Shown here piece by piece: positions 1 to 10,615 of a stretch of DNA of 21,373 nucleotides. Position 1 is the stretch's first letter; each line of letters opens with the position of its first letter. Source of the DNA: Desulfuromonadaceae bacterium (GTDB taxonomy: Bacteria; Desulfobacterota; Desulfuromonadia; Desulfuromonadales; Geopsychrobacteraceae); the NCBI GenBank assembly GCA_013138655.1, contig WTCI01000287.1:1-21373 (forward strand). The letters are read 5' to 3'. Made by a program: the position numbers and the translations under genes. The notes under the pieces are model-generated. The model saw nothing but the letters and a program-made list of their open reading frames with translations, did no database searches and was not told the DNA's origin.

Positions 1-289
1 GCCCGGCACGCACAGCCGGCCCCTTTTTTGTGTTTAATCGCCGGAAATGAATGCCGGTAGCATCAATGTTCAACCCCATCTCACCGCCCAGCGCATCTAT
101 TTCTGACACCAGGTGCCCCTTAGCCAAGCCACCAATAGAAGGATTGCAAGACATTTGTGCAACAGCGTCCAGGTTTATGGTCAGCAACAGCGTTAAGCAG
201 CCCATCCGTGCCGCCGCCAAAGCAGCCTCACATCCAGCATGCCCAGCCCCGACCACAATCACATCATATTTTTTTCCATAACTGGACAT
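1..289 (-). CDS. mnmG: tRNA uridine-5-carboxymethylaminomethyl modification enzyme MnmG (GidA), N-terminal part, cut by window edge
   Basis: MnmG is the FAD-dependent partner of MnmE; together they install the (carboxymethyl)aminomethyl group on the wobble uridine (U34) of certain tRNAs in the cytoplasm. I translated the reverse strand by hand from the ATG at 289: about 96 residues are present, with the FAD-binding loop [10 protein letters not shown] at residues 14-23 and the family signature [20 protein letters not shown] around residues 48-67. The remainder lies beyond position 1. An in-frame ATG at 310 would add seven residues but would overlap the parS site; neither start has a strong ribosome-binding site, so 289 is preferred because it gives the shorter lead-in usual before the FAD loop. 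It is the last visible gene of the rpmH-to-mnmG operon, 37 bp after the mnmE stop. Confidence 0.93.
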   Translation of the reverse strand, partial: MSSYGKKYDVIVVGAGHAGCEAALAAARMGCLTLLLTINLDAVAQMSCNPSIGGLAKGHLVSEIDALGGEMGLNIDATGIHFRRLNTKKGPAVRAG

Positions 290-309
290 TTGACCAAACC
301 CCGTCAACA

Positions 310-325
310 TGTTTCACGTGAAACA
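310..325. promoter_or_regulatory. parS centromere site (ParB binding), perfect 16-bp palindrome
   Basis: The sequence TGTTTCACGTGAAACA is a perfect inverted repeat and matches the consensus parS site bound by chromosomal ParB (Spo0J) proteins. It sits between the mnmE stop codon and the mnmG start, about 4 kb from the putative origin. That is the usual neighbourhood for parS, since parAB commonly follow mnmG. ParB loads here and spreads, and ParA/SMC act on the complex to segregate origins. parA and parB themselves are not in the window. Confidence 0.93.
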
Positions 326-326
326 A

Positions 327-1688
327 TTATTTACCGATACAAAATTTCGAAAAGATGCCTTCAAGCACAGAGTCGGGCGTCGTTTCACCGGAAATTTGCC
401 CAAGATGATACAGGGCTTCACGCAGGTCAAAAACCACACACTCTAGCGGCTTGTCGCCTCTGATCGCCGAAAGAAAAGTTTCCAAATTCTTTCGTGACGA
501 AACCAACGCATCATAATGGCGCTGCTCTGTTATCATTACAGACTCAGAATTGACTGCATACTCTCCGAGTAAAAAATCTGCAATAGCTGATTTGAGATGT
601 TCCAATCCCTGTCCAGTTTTTACCGAGATGGCATAATTCCGCCATGAACAGAAAGAGGTATCCGCAACCTGGTCCAAATCCAGCTTAGTCGTCACCAAAA
701 AAGCAGGGGCGTCAACACAGGCCGCGTAGGCAAAAAGATCTTCTTCCTCAACAGGTTGAGAACCATCGACCAAAAACAACACCAAATCTACCAGAGAAAT
801 TTTACGCTTCGCCCGACGGACACCCTCCACCTCAATGGGATCCTCTGACTGGCGCAAACCAGCCGTATCAACCAAACATACCGGAACTCCAGCGATAGTG
901 GCGCCCTCTTCCAGCAGATCTCTGGTCGTACCTGGAATGCTCGTCACGATCGCACGATCTTCGCCCAGCAAGGAATTGAGTAGAGAGCTCTTACCGACAT
1001 TGGGACGGCCAACCAAAAGGATAGAAGCCCCCTCAAGAAGAACTCGACCGGTATTATAAGTTTTTGTGATGTCGTTTATTTTTCCGATATACGTTGAAAT
1101 CTGATCGGTAATATTCAGCAGATCCTCTTCGGGCAGATCTTCCTCCGGGAAATCAATCCAAGCCTCTAATAATACTTGGGTTTTTCTTAAACCGTCGGTT
1201 ATTGAAAAAATATTTTTGCTCAGCAAACCCTCAACGTGAGAGAGGGCCAACCGACGTGATGACTCAGACTTTGAATGAATAAGATGTGCGACCGCCTCAG
1301 CCTGACTTAAATCAAGCCGTCCATTGACATAAGCACGATAAGTAAACTCACCGGCTTGGGCCAAACGCAGGCCGTAATTTAAATATAAATTGAGGATAGA
1401 CTTAACGACTTGCTGACTTCCATGACAATGAATTTCAACCACCGGATCACGGGTATAGGTGCGTGGCGGTGCCATGTAAACGGCCATCACTTCGTCAACA
1501 TGATGGCCTGATTGGTCAGTGATAATTCCATGATAAAGCTGATGGGTTTTATAATCGGCCCTATGATCAGTCGGTTTAAAAAAAGTTTTCAGTGCATCAA
1601 GCGACTGTGGGCCGGAAATCCGTACTACGGCAATACCACCTTCACCAACAGCTGTTGCCGAAGCTATTATCGTATCGCATAAATTCAC
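327..1688 (-). CDS. mnmE: tRNA modification GTPase MnmE (TrmE)
   Basis: MnmE binds tetrahydrofolate and GTP and works with MnmG to modify U34 of tRNAs. The 453-residue length is normal. The N-terminal folate-binding domain covers roughly residues 1-120. A helical domain is interrupted by the G domain (about 220-375), with the P-loop GRPNVGKSS at 227-235, TTRD at 254-257, DTAG at 274-277 and TKLD at 334-337. The G4 motif has Thr where Asn is typical. The protein ends in the diagnostic CIGK tetrapeptide (450-453), whose Cys is needed for modification. The start ATG at 1688 is 18 bp after the yidC stop, so it is almost certainly cotranscribed with yidC. In many related operons a jag/khpB gene sits in this gap; here there is no room for one. 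Confidence 0.97.
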   Translation of the reverse strand: MNLCDTIIASATAVGEGGIAVVRISGPQSLDALKTFFKPTDHRADYKTHQLYHGIITDQSGHHVDEVMAVYMAPPRTYTRDPVVEIHCHGSQQVVKSILNLYLNYGLRLAQAGEFTYRAYVNGRLDLSQAEAVAHLIHSKSESSRRLALSHVEGLLSKNIFSITDGLRKTQVLLEAWIDFPEEDLPEEDLLNITDQISTYIGKINDITKTYNTGRVLLEGASILLVGRPNVGKSSLLNSLLGEDRAIVTSIPGTTRDLLEEGATIAGVPVCLVDTAGLRQSEDPIEVEGVRRAKRKISLVDLVLFLVDGSQPVEEEDLFAYAACVDAPAFLVTTKLDLDQVADTSFCSWRNYAISVKTGQGLEHLKSAIADFLLGEYAVNSESVMITEQRHYDALVSSRKNLETFLSAIRGDKPLECVVFDLREALYHLGQISGETTPDSVLEGIFSKFCIGK

Positions 1689-1706
1689 TGAATCACCGCT
1701 AAAAAA

Positions 1707-3332
1707 TCAATCCGGCTGACGGCGAATAAGGTACTGTTGAAGAATCGTCAGTAAGTTGTTGATCAACCAGTAAACGACCAAACCGGCAGGAAAATTAAGA
1801 AAAAGAAAGGTAAAAACAACCGGCATCATTAACATGACTTTAGCCTGGGTCGGGTCCATATTCGTTGGGGTCATTTTCTGTTGAATGAACATGGTTGCCC
1901 CCATAATAACCGGCGTAATATAATATGGATCCTTTATAGAGAGATCGGTGATCCAGAGCATAAAGGGTGCGTGGCGCAATTCTATCGCCCCGAGTAAAAC
2001 TTGATAAAGTGCAAAGAAAACAGGTATCTGGATAAGCATCGGCAAACAACCGCCCATCGGATTCACCTTGTTTTCTTTATAGAAAGTCATCATTTCCTGA
2101 TTAAGCTTCTGCTTATCCTTCCCGTGTTTTTCACGAAGTTTCTGCATCTCAGGCTGGAGTTTTTGCATCCCCTTCATTGATTTATAACTTTTCTGGGTCA
2201 GGGGCCAGAAAATAAGTTTAATACAAATAGTCAAAAGAATTATTGCAAAACCGTAGTTACCAATATAACCATAAAAGAATATCAAGGTATGCATCAATGG
2301 CTTAGCAAGGATACTAAAAAATCCGTAATCTTTTGCCTGTTCAAATTGATAACCTACAGACTGTAAAAGATCATAATCTATTGGCCCCAAAAAGGAGACA
2401 TACTTAAATATTGTCTTTTGACCCGGATATAAACTGATAAAAGGTGATATGAATTTATTTTGTACAACACCATCATCATATTCTATCTGAATTTTCTTTG
2501 CAGAGGATTGAGGATTCACAATAGTCAAAAAATATTTAGACACATAACCAGACCAAATAATTCCATCACCATAAATTTTCGCAGATTTTTCTAAATCATC
2601 AATATCGTCTTCTATAAGATCTTCACCATCAAAAGATAAAGGACCGATAAAGGTGTACATATTTTCTAAACCTTTATCATCTTCTCCCGGTAAAACAGTG
2701 ACAAGTGAAAGATTAAAAAGACCCTTTATTGAATTTTCACCATCATTAATAAGTTCTACATCAATATCGATTTGATAAGAATTATTATAGAAAGTATAAT
2801 TTTTTATAAATGTTAAACCAGAAGCTGTTACTGCTTGAAAGCTGACGGTTTTTCTATCTGAGTTAACAAAAACAATATCACTGACATCACCAACTAAATT
2901 AAAAGGTAAATCTTCAGGAATAAAAAGTCCTTCACTGCCACTCGTTTTAAAAATAGCGGCTTTTTCTACAGAAAAATCAATTAGTTGGTAAGGTTTGGCA
3001 TCATCAGTATTATCCTCTTTATATTTTTTCAGAGCAACAGAGCGAACCGTCGCGCCTTTTGTCGATAATTTGATATCGTAAAAATCAGAAGAAACCGTAA
3101 TTAACTTTTCTTCAAAATTATCATAAACAGCTGATTTAAACTCCTGATCAACGACAGAAGAATATCTTGCTTCAGAAACTACGGCAAAAGAGGATTCTTG
3201 TGGCTTTTCAGCAACAGCTTCCACCGTAACATTTTGTTCTGCAGGTGGGGGTTGCGATGGGAAAAACAGGCTATAACCTGACCAGAGAAGTATGATTAGG
3301 GCAACAGCTATAATGGTCCGGTTGTTATCCAT
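1707..3332 (-). CDS. yidC: Membrane protein insertase YidC (Oxa1 family, Gram-negative type)
   Basis: YidC inserts and folds inner-membrane proteins, alone or with SecYEG. The 541-residue protein has an N-terminal membrane segment at about residues 7-24, and a large periplasmic domain at about 55-340 typical of Gram-negative YidC. The conserved insertase core lies at about 345-535, including the IKLIFWPLT stretch, NPMGGCLPMLIQIPVFFALY, and the final FPAGLVVYWLINN helix. Where E. coli has the hydrophilic-groove Arg, this protein has Lys (in IKLIFWPL). The periplasmic half is encoded by strikingly AT-rich DNA (10 G/C in the 60 bases of 2761-2820), unlike mnmE downstream. The start ATG is one base after the yidD stop; an AGGA-type site inside the yidD end suggests coupled translation. 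Confidence 0.97.
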   Translation of the reverse strand: MDNNRTIIAVALIILLWSGYSLFFPSQPPPAEQNVTVEAVAEKPQESSFAVVSEARYSSVVDQEFKSAVYDNFEEKLITVSSDFYDIKLSTKGATVRSVALKKYKEDNTDDAKPYQLIDFSVEKAAIFKTSGSEGLFIPEDLPFNLVGDVSDIVFVNSDRKTVSFQAVTASGLTFIKNYTFYNNSYQIDIDVELINDGENSIKGLFNLSLVTVLPGEDDKGLENMYTFIGPLSFDGEDLIEDDIDDLEKSAKIYGDGIIWSGYVSKYFLTIVNPQSSAKKIQIEYDDGVVQNKFISPFISLYPGQKTIFKYVSFLGPIDYDLLQSVGYQFEQAKDYGFFSILAKPLMHTLIFFYGYIGNYGFAIILLTICIKLIFWPLTQKSYKSMKGMQKLQPEMQKLREKHGKDKQKLNQEMMTFYKENKVNPMGGCLPMLIQIPVFFALYQVLLGAIELRHAPFMLWITDLSIKDPYYITPVIMGATMFIQQKMTPTNMDPTQAKVMLMMPVVFTFLFLNFPAGLVVYWLINNLLTILQQYLIRRQPD

Positions 3333-3333
3333 T

Positions 3334-3567
3334 TTATTTATCCTGATTATCTAAGGCAGGGACAGGATCAAAACCGCCCTGGTGAAAAGGGTGACACTTA
3401 AGCAACCTCATAGCCGATAAAAATAAACCCTTTAACAAACCATGTGTCATGAGAGATTCACGTGCATAAGCGGAACAAGAAGGATAAAAACGACAAGAAC
3501 GGGGCAAGAGAGGTGAAACACAGATACGATATATATCTATCAAAAGAATAAAAGGTTTCTCAAACAT
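3334..3567 (-). CDS. yidD: Membrane protein insertion efficiency factor YidD
   Basis: YidD is a small membrane-associated factor that assists YidC-dependent insertion. The 77-residue product carries the family hallmarks: an amphipathic N-terminal helix, the Cys-containing core SCRFYPSCSAYARE at about residues 24-37, and KCHPFHQGGFDPVP at about 57-70. It begins inside the last codons of rnpA (8-bp overlap) and ends one base before the yidC start, so the three genes are translated from one message and probably coupled. Confidence 0.95.
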   Translation of the reverse strand: MFEKPFILLIDIYRICVSPLLPRSCRFYPSCSAYARESLMTHGLLKGLFLSAMRLLKCHPFHQGGFDPVPALDNQDK

Positions 3568-3913
3568 TTAAAACACCACCATCAACTAAAGCAATTTCAA
3601 GTTCTGTACAAATTTGCTTTGAAGAGAGAGCGGCTGCGCCTTTTTTAGCAATTAATGATAAATCGACCGGGGCAGCAAACCTATGATGATTTTGACGAAA
3701 ATATTCACGCAAGAAACGTTTAACACGATTGCGATCTACAGCATTACCTACCTTACGGCTGACTGTTAAACCTAATCGGGACCGCTTATCTGCATTTAAC
3801 TTCAACAAAAGAATAAAATGGGATGTATGTAGTTTACACCCCATTTTCCAGATACGCTGATATTCCCAAGTTTTCCTGAGTCGATAGGTCTTGGGAAAAC
3901 AATGATCCACCAA
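3560..3913 (-). CDS. rnpA: Ribonuclease P protein component
   Basis: RnpA is the protein subunit of RNase P, which together with the RNA subunit removes 5' leaders from pre-tRNAs. The 117-residue protein has the lead-in FPKTYRLRKTWEYQRIW near the N-terminus and the family motif GNAVDRNRVKRFLRE (about residues 56-70), whose RNR core contacts RNA. The most likely start is non-ATG: TTG at 3913 or GTG at 3910, both immediately after the rpmH stop and without a clear ribosome-binding site. Translational coupling to rpmH is therefore likely (inference). Its 3' end overlaps yidD by 8 bp. Confidence 0.94.
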   Translation of the reverse strand: MVDHCFPKTYRLRKTWEYQRIWKMGCKLHTSHFILLLKLNADKRSRLGLTVSRKVGNAVDRNRVKRFLREYFRQNHHRFAAPVDLSLIAKKGAAALSSKQICTELEIALVDGGVLNV

Positions 3914-3915
3914 AA

Positions 3916-4068
3916 TTATTTCTGCGGTATGGATACCGACAGGGATTTACGGCCACGACCACGACGACGATTAATCACCTGGCGACCATTTTTTGTCTGC
4001 ATTCTTTTACGAAAACCATGAGTCCTTTTACGCTTGATACGACTCGGCTGATAGGTACGCTTAGACAT
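3916..4068 (-). CDS. rpmH: 50S ribosomal protein L34
   Basis: This 50-residue, very basic protein begins [20 protein letters not shown] and continues with [20 protein letters not shown], diagnostic of L34 of the large ribosomal subunit. The reading frame is open for 18 more codons upstream, but ATG at 4068 is the right start: it gives the conserved N-terminus and has GGAG about 9 bases upstream. It is the first gene of the leftward operon, directly preceded by a promoter-like sequence at 4106-4134. The last few residues (LSVSIPQK) extend slightly past the usual end of the family. Confidence 0.96.
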   Translation of the reverse strand: MSKRTYQPSRIKRKRTHGFRKRMQTKNGRQVINRRRGRGRKSLSVSIPQK

Positions 4069-4105
4069 ATTTAATTTCTCCAATCTATGTACTGATAAAG
4101 AAGTC

Positions 4106-4134
4106 CATAAAACATAACTCACCGGCTAAGTCAA
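4106..4134 (-). promoter_or_regulatory. Predicted sigma70-type promoter for the rpmH-mnmG operon
   Basis: On the minus strand, TTGACT (4134-4129) is followed after 17 bp by TTTATG (4111-4106). This places transcription initiation near 4100, with a leader of about 30 nt before rpmH. The -35 box is near consensus and the -10 box is moderate. The location directly in front of the operon supports the call; no experimental evidence is available. Confidence 0.55.
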
Positions 4135-4157
4135 TCAAAATACCGGATAAAAATATA

Positions 4158-4188
4158 TTGGCAGTTATCTAAAAGAAAGCGTTATAAT
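4158..4188 (+). promoter_or_regulatory. Possible upstream promoter toward dnaA
   Basis: TTGGCA (4158-4163) and a perfect TATAAT (4183-4188) lie on the plus strand with a 19-bp spacer, somewhat longer than optimal. Transcription from here would give a leader of about 190 nt before dnaA that passes through the palindrome at 4344-4363. The rest of the 4135-4343 stretch shows no open reading frame or recognisable RNA. Confidence 0.35.
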
Positions 4189-4343
4189 GCTTTGGTTATA
4201 CTGCTATGCAAAATCAGATGCTAAACACCCAATTTTGAGCGCCGAACCCCAGATCCCTGGTTACTTGCTTTAATTTGGTCTGTCTGCTAAATTCGAAAGT
4301 CAGAAAACCCTTTATAAATAGGGCATTTTGTTAAATATTTGAC

Positions 4344-4363
4344 TTATAAACAACTGTTTATAA
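4344..4363. promoter_or_regulatory. 20-bp palindrome of two DnaA-box-like half-sites in the dnaA promoter
   Basis: TTATAAACA (4344-4352), a 2-bp spacer, and TGTTTATAA (4355-4363) form a perfect inverted repeat. Each arm differs by one base from the DnaA box consensus TTATNCACA. The palindrome overlaps promoter-like elements (TTGACT at 4339-4344 and TATAAT at 4359-4364, although the 14-bp spacing between these is short) and ends 21 bp before the dnaA ATG. This is what an autoregulatory DnaA site or another repressor operator would look like; which protein binds is not known. Confidence 0.6.
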
Positions 4364-4384
4364 TTTGTGGATTAAATATTGATT

Positions 4385-5734
4385 ATGCACAATATCTGGC
4401 AAGAAACTCTTGATAAACTCGAAAAAGAAGTGAGTCCGCAGAATTTTACGACCTGGATCAAACCGTTACATTTTGTTGAGATAAATAATGATCAGGTGAC
4501 TCTAGAAGTCCCTAATCGATTTATCAAAGACTGGTTGCGCGATAATTATCTGAAAAGCATTGAAAATATCATGTCCGAAATCGGCACTGTTAATTATCGG
4601 ATAAATATCCACATCAATGCAAAAGCGACTACAACTAACCTTGAAAAAAAGGAAACTGAAAACAAAAAAAAGCCCAAAACAATCATTCAAGAAAGGGTTG
4701 AAACCTTCGATCCGCTCAGTAATATAAATACCAAATACACATTCGACAGTTTTGTATCCGGACCTTCAAATCAATTTGCCCATGCTGCAGCCATGGCCGT
4801 TGCCAACAATCCGGCAACGACATATAACCCTTTATTTATTTATGGTGGAGTCGGCCTGGGTAAGACCCACATTGTTCACGCTATTGGCAATGAAATTTTA
4901 AGTAAAAACAAAGGAATGAAAATTCGCTATTATTCCTCTGAAAAATTTACCAACGAACTTATCAATTCTTTGAGACACGCAAAAATGGATGAGTTCCGTA
5001 ACAAGTTTCGTTCAATCGATGTGCTGTTAATTGACGATATTCAATTTATTGCCGGTAAAAAAAGTACCCAGGAAGAATTTTTCCACACATTTAATGCACT
5101 TTATGAGTCACATAAACAGATTGTTGTAACCTCTGACAAATTTCCCAAAGAAATCCCAGCTCTTGAGGAAAGATTGCGATCCCGCTTTGAGTGGGGACTA
5201 ATCGCTGACATACAGGCACCTGATGTGGAAACCAAGCAGGCCATACTGAAAATGAAGGCAGACCAGAATAATATTATCCTTCCGGAAGATGTCTCCTTTT
5301 TCCTGGCCAGTTCGGTCACCAGCAACGTACGTGAACTTGAAGGTTACCTGATCAGAATTGGTGCTTATGCCAGTTTAACCTCAATACCAATCAGCCTCGA
5401 TATGGCGAAAAATATTCTTAAAAATATTATTGTTGAACAGAGTAGAGAAATCACCATAGAAAACATACAAAAGATTGTAGCTAACCATTATCAAATTAAA
5501 ACATCCGATTTAAAATCACCAAAACGTTTAAAAACTCTCGTATTACCAAGACAAATAGCAATGTTCATCGGACGTAAGCTGACCTCAGCATCCTATCCGG
5601 AAATCGGTGCTAAATTCGGTGGCAAAGATCATTCAACAGTCATCCATGCTATCAAAAAAATAGAAAAAAATATGGAAGAAGACCTGCAACTCAGATCAAC
5701 AATCGAGAAATTGATCGACAATATTAAACCATAA
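4385..5734 (+). CDS. dnaA: Chromosomal replication initiator protein DnaA
   Basis: DnaA binds DnaA boxes at oriC, melts the adjacent AT-rich DNA and recruits the helicase. Starting from the ATG at 4385 the protein has 449 residues: an N-terminal interaction domain (MHNIWQETLDKLEKEVSPQN, about 1-75), a Lys/Glu-rich linker (about 80-105), the AAA+ domain with Walker A GGVGLGKT (154-161) and Walker B LLIDD (214-218), and the C-terminal helix-turn-helix domain with the DnaA signature GGKDHST (412-418). A TTG at 4379 is an alternative in-frame start (two extra residues) with GGA seven bases upstream. The gene is moderately AT-rich. It faces away from rpmH, and the 20-bp palindrome just upstream suggests autoregulation. 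Confidence 0.98.
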   Translation: MHNIWQETLDKLEKEVSPQNFTTWIKPLHFVEINNDQVTLEVPNRFIKDWLRDNYLKSIENIMSEIGTVNYRINIHINAKATTTNLEKKETENKKKPKTIIQERVETFDPLSNINTKYTFDSFVSGPSNQFAHAAAMAVANNPATTYNPLFIYGGVGLGKTHIVHAIGNEILSKNKGMKIRYYSSEKFTNELINSLRHAKMDEFRNKFRSIDVLLIDDIQFIAGKKSTQEEFFHTFNALYESHKQIVVTSDKFPKEIPALEERLRSRFEWGLIADIQAPDVETKQAILKMKADQNNIILPEDVSFFLASSVTSNVRELEGYLIRIGAYASLTSIPISLDMAKNILKNIIVEQSREITIENIQKIVANHYQIKTSDLKSPKRLKTLVLPRQIAMFIGRKLTSASYPEIGAKFGGKDHSTVIHAIKKIEKNMEEDLQLRSTIEKLIDNIKP

Positions 5735-5955
5735 TTTGTTGACAAAAATGGTGATAACTGGCGTTTAACCAACCAACCAGCCACTTATCCACAAAATGTC
5801 CACTTAACTAACATTTAATCAACACCCTTAAAAAAATATTTTTTTACCATTTTTCCTTAACTTAACAGCCTGTCAACAAATTCACAGGCACTATATATAT
5901 GCTACTGAAAATCATATAAATAACTATTATTAGTTGTCTGTGAATGGAGGATTTG
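5735..5955. other. oriC: Probable replication origin (oriC), dnaA-dnaN intergenic region
   Basis: This noncoding stretch has a perfect DnaA box (5785-5793), several weaker box-like words such as TAATCAACA near 5816, and a run of A and T tracts at about 5828-5865 that could act as the unwinding element. An ATATATAT stretch at about 5891-5898 lies closer to dnaN. GCCTGT (5868-5873) and ACAGGC (5884-5889) form a 6-bp inverted repeat. Genes diverge from this neighbourhood, and parS lies about 5.5 kb away. Only one perfect box is visible, so the functional origin may also include the region upstream of dnaA; the exact limits are an inference. Confidence 0.65.
5785..5793 (+). promoter_or_regulatory. 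DnaA box, perfect consensus
   Basis: TTATCCACA is an exact match to the high-affinity DnaA box. It lies 51 bp after the dnaA stop, flanked on the right by the AT-rich tract expected of an unwinding element. Confidence 0.8.
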
Positions 5956-7071
5956 ATGCAGTTTCATATTAATAAAGATGTATTTCTTAAAGGTTTAACA
6001 AAAATACAAGGAATCATTGAAAAAAAACACACGATACCAATTTTAGCTAATGTTCTCATAGAAGCAATAAAAGATGAAATTATTATTACTGCTACAGATT
6101 TAGAAGTAGGTATTAAATCAAGATACCCTGCAGATATTATAAATGAAGGAAAAGTTACTGTCTCAGCTAAGAAACTTTTTGAAATAATTAAAGAATTACC
6201 AAATAAAAATATTCAATTTACTTCCAAAAATAATTTCTGGGTTGAAATAATATGTAATAAATCAATCTTTAATCTAGTTGGATTATCACCAGAAGAATTT
6301 CCAAAATTTCCGGAAATCGAAGATAATTTAAATCAAATTGAAACTTGTATTATTAATGAAATGATTGATAAAACAATTTTTTCAGTATCAAATGATGAAA
6401 CAAAATTTAATTTAACTGGAATATTTGTAAAATCAGAAGTTGAAGAAGGAAAAAATAATATTGTATTTATTTCAACAGATGGCCATAGATTATCAATGAT
6501 AAAAAGAAATACAGATACCTTATTAGATGAAAAATTAAAAGATGGATTTATTTTACCAAAAAAAGGTCTTGGAGAAATAAGAAAACTTATTGAAAACTCA
6601 GGGGATAAATTAAATATAAGTATATCTGAAAATAATTTTTCTGTTAATACAGAAACAACTACCTTAATTATGAGGATGGTTGATGGAGATTTTCCTGATT
6701 ATAAGAGGGTTATACCTGAAAAAGGTATAAATACTGCGATCATAAATCGTGAATTGTTCCTCCATTCTCTACGCCGTATTTCAGTTTTATCCAGTGAAAA
6801 ATCAAAAGGTATCAAAATTAATATTAACAATGATTGTTTAATTTTATCATCTTCTAATCCAGATATAGGAGATGCTAAAGAAGAAATCGATGTTATATAT
6901 AATGGCGCTGAAATATCGATGGGTTTTAATGCTAAATATATTATTGATATACTTCAAGCTATAGAAAAAGAAAATATTATTTTCTATTTCAAGGATAATA
7001 TATCACCTGGACTTATTCAGCCTGAAAACGATGATAATTACTTAACTGTAGTTATGCCTATGAGACTTTAA
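5956..7071 (+). CDS. dnaN: DNA polymerase III beta subunit (sliding clamp)
   Basis: DnaN forms the ring-shaped homodimer that tethers DNA polymerase III and many repair factors to DNA. From ATG 5956 it has 371 residues, the normal length, beginning MQFHINKDVFLKGLTKIQGI and ending in the conserved VVMPMRL. Typical family stretches are EKKHTIPILANVLIEA, ISTDGHRLSMIKR and MRMVDGDFPDYKRVIP. An ATG at 5944 is in frame, but GGAGG (5946-5950) sits between the two and is correctly spaced for 5956, so 5956 is the start. The gene is very AT-rich (12 G/C among the 60 bases of 6421-6480), with heavy use of AAA, ATT and AAT codons, unlike gyrB/gyrA. Only 8 bp separate it from recF. Confidence 0.97.
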   Translation: MQFHINKDVFLKGLTKIQGIIEKKHTIPILANVLIEAIKDEIIITATDLEVGIKSRYPADIINEGKVTVSAKKLFEIIKELPNKNIQFTSKNNFWVEIICNKSIFNLVGLSPEEFPKFPEIEDNLNQIETCIINEMIDKTIFSVSNDETKFNLTGIFVKSEVEEGKNNIVFISTDGHRLSMIKRNTDTLLDEKLKDGFILPKKGLGEIRKLIENSGDKLNISISENNFSVNTETTTLIMRMVDGDFPDYKRVIPEKGINTAIINRELFLHSLRRISVLSSEKSKGIKININNDCLILSSSNPDIGDAKEEIDVIYNGAEISMGFNAKYIIDILQAIEKENIIFYFKDNISPGLIQPENDDNYLTVVMPMRL

Positions 7072-7079
7072 ATTTTTAC

Positions 7080-10557
<3,478 letters not shown>

Positions 10558-10615
10558 CTTCTTGCTCTTGAATTTACACCCCGCTTCCTGAGAAGGGAAG
10601 TTTTGGAGGAGATAG

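Noticed and set aside
4313..4328. CCCTTTATAAATAGGG hairpin before dnaA as a terminator
   Set aside because: Only four base pairs before a mismatch, and no T-run.
5944..5955. Upstream ATG of dnaN as the start
   Set aside because: The GGAGG lies downstream of it and is correctly spaced for the ATG at 5956.
10584..10600. CTTCC/GGAAG hairpin between gyrB and gyrA as a terminator
   Set aside because: Five-bp stem, only a short T4, and it lies at the gyrA ribosome-binding site; too weak to call.
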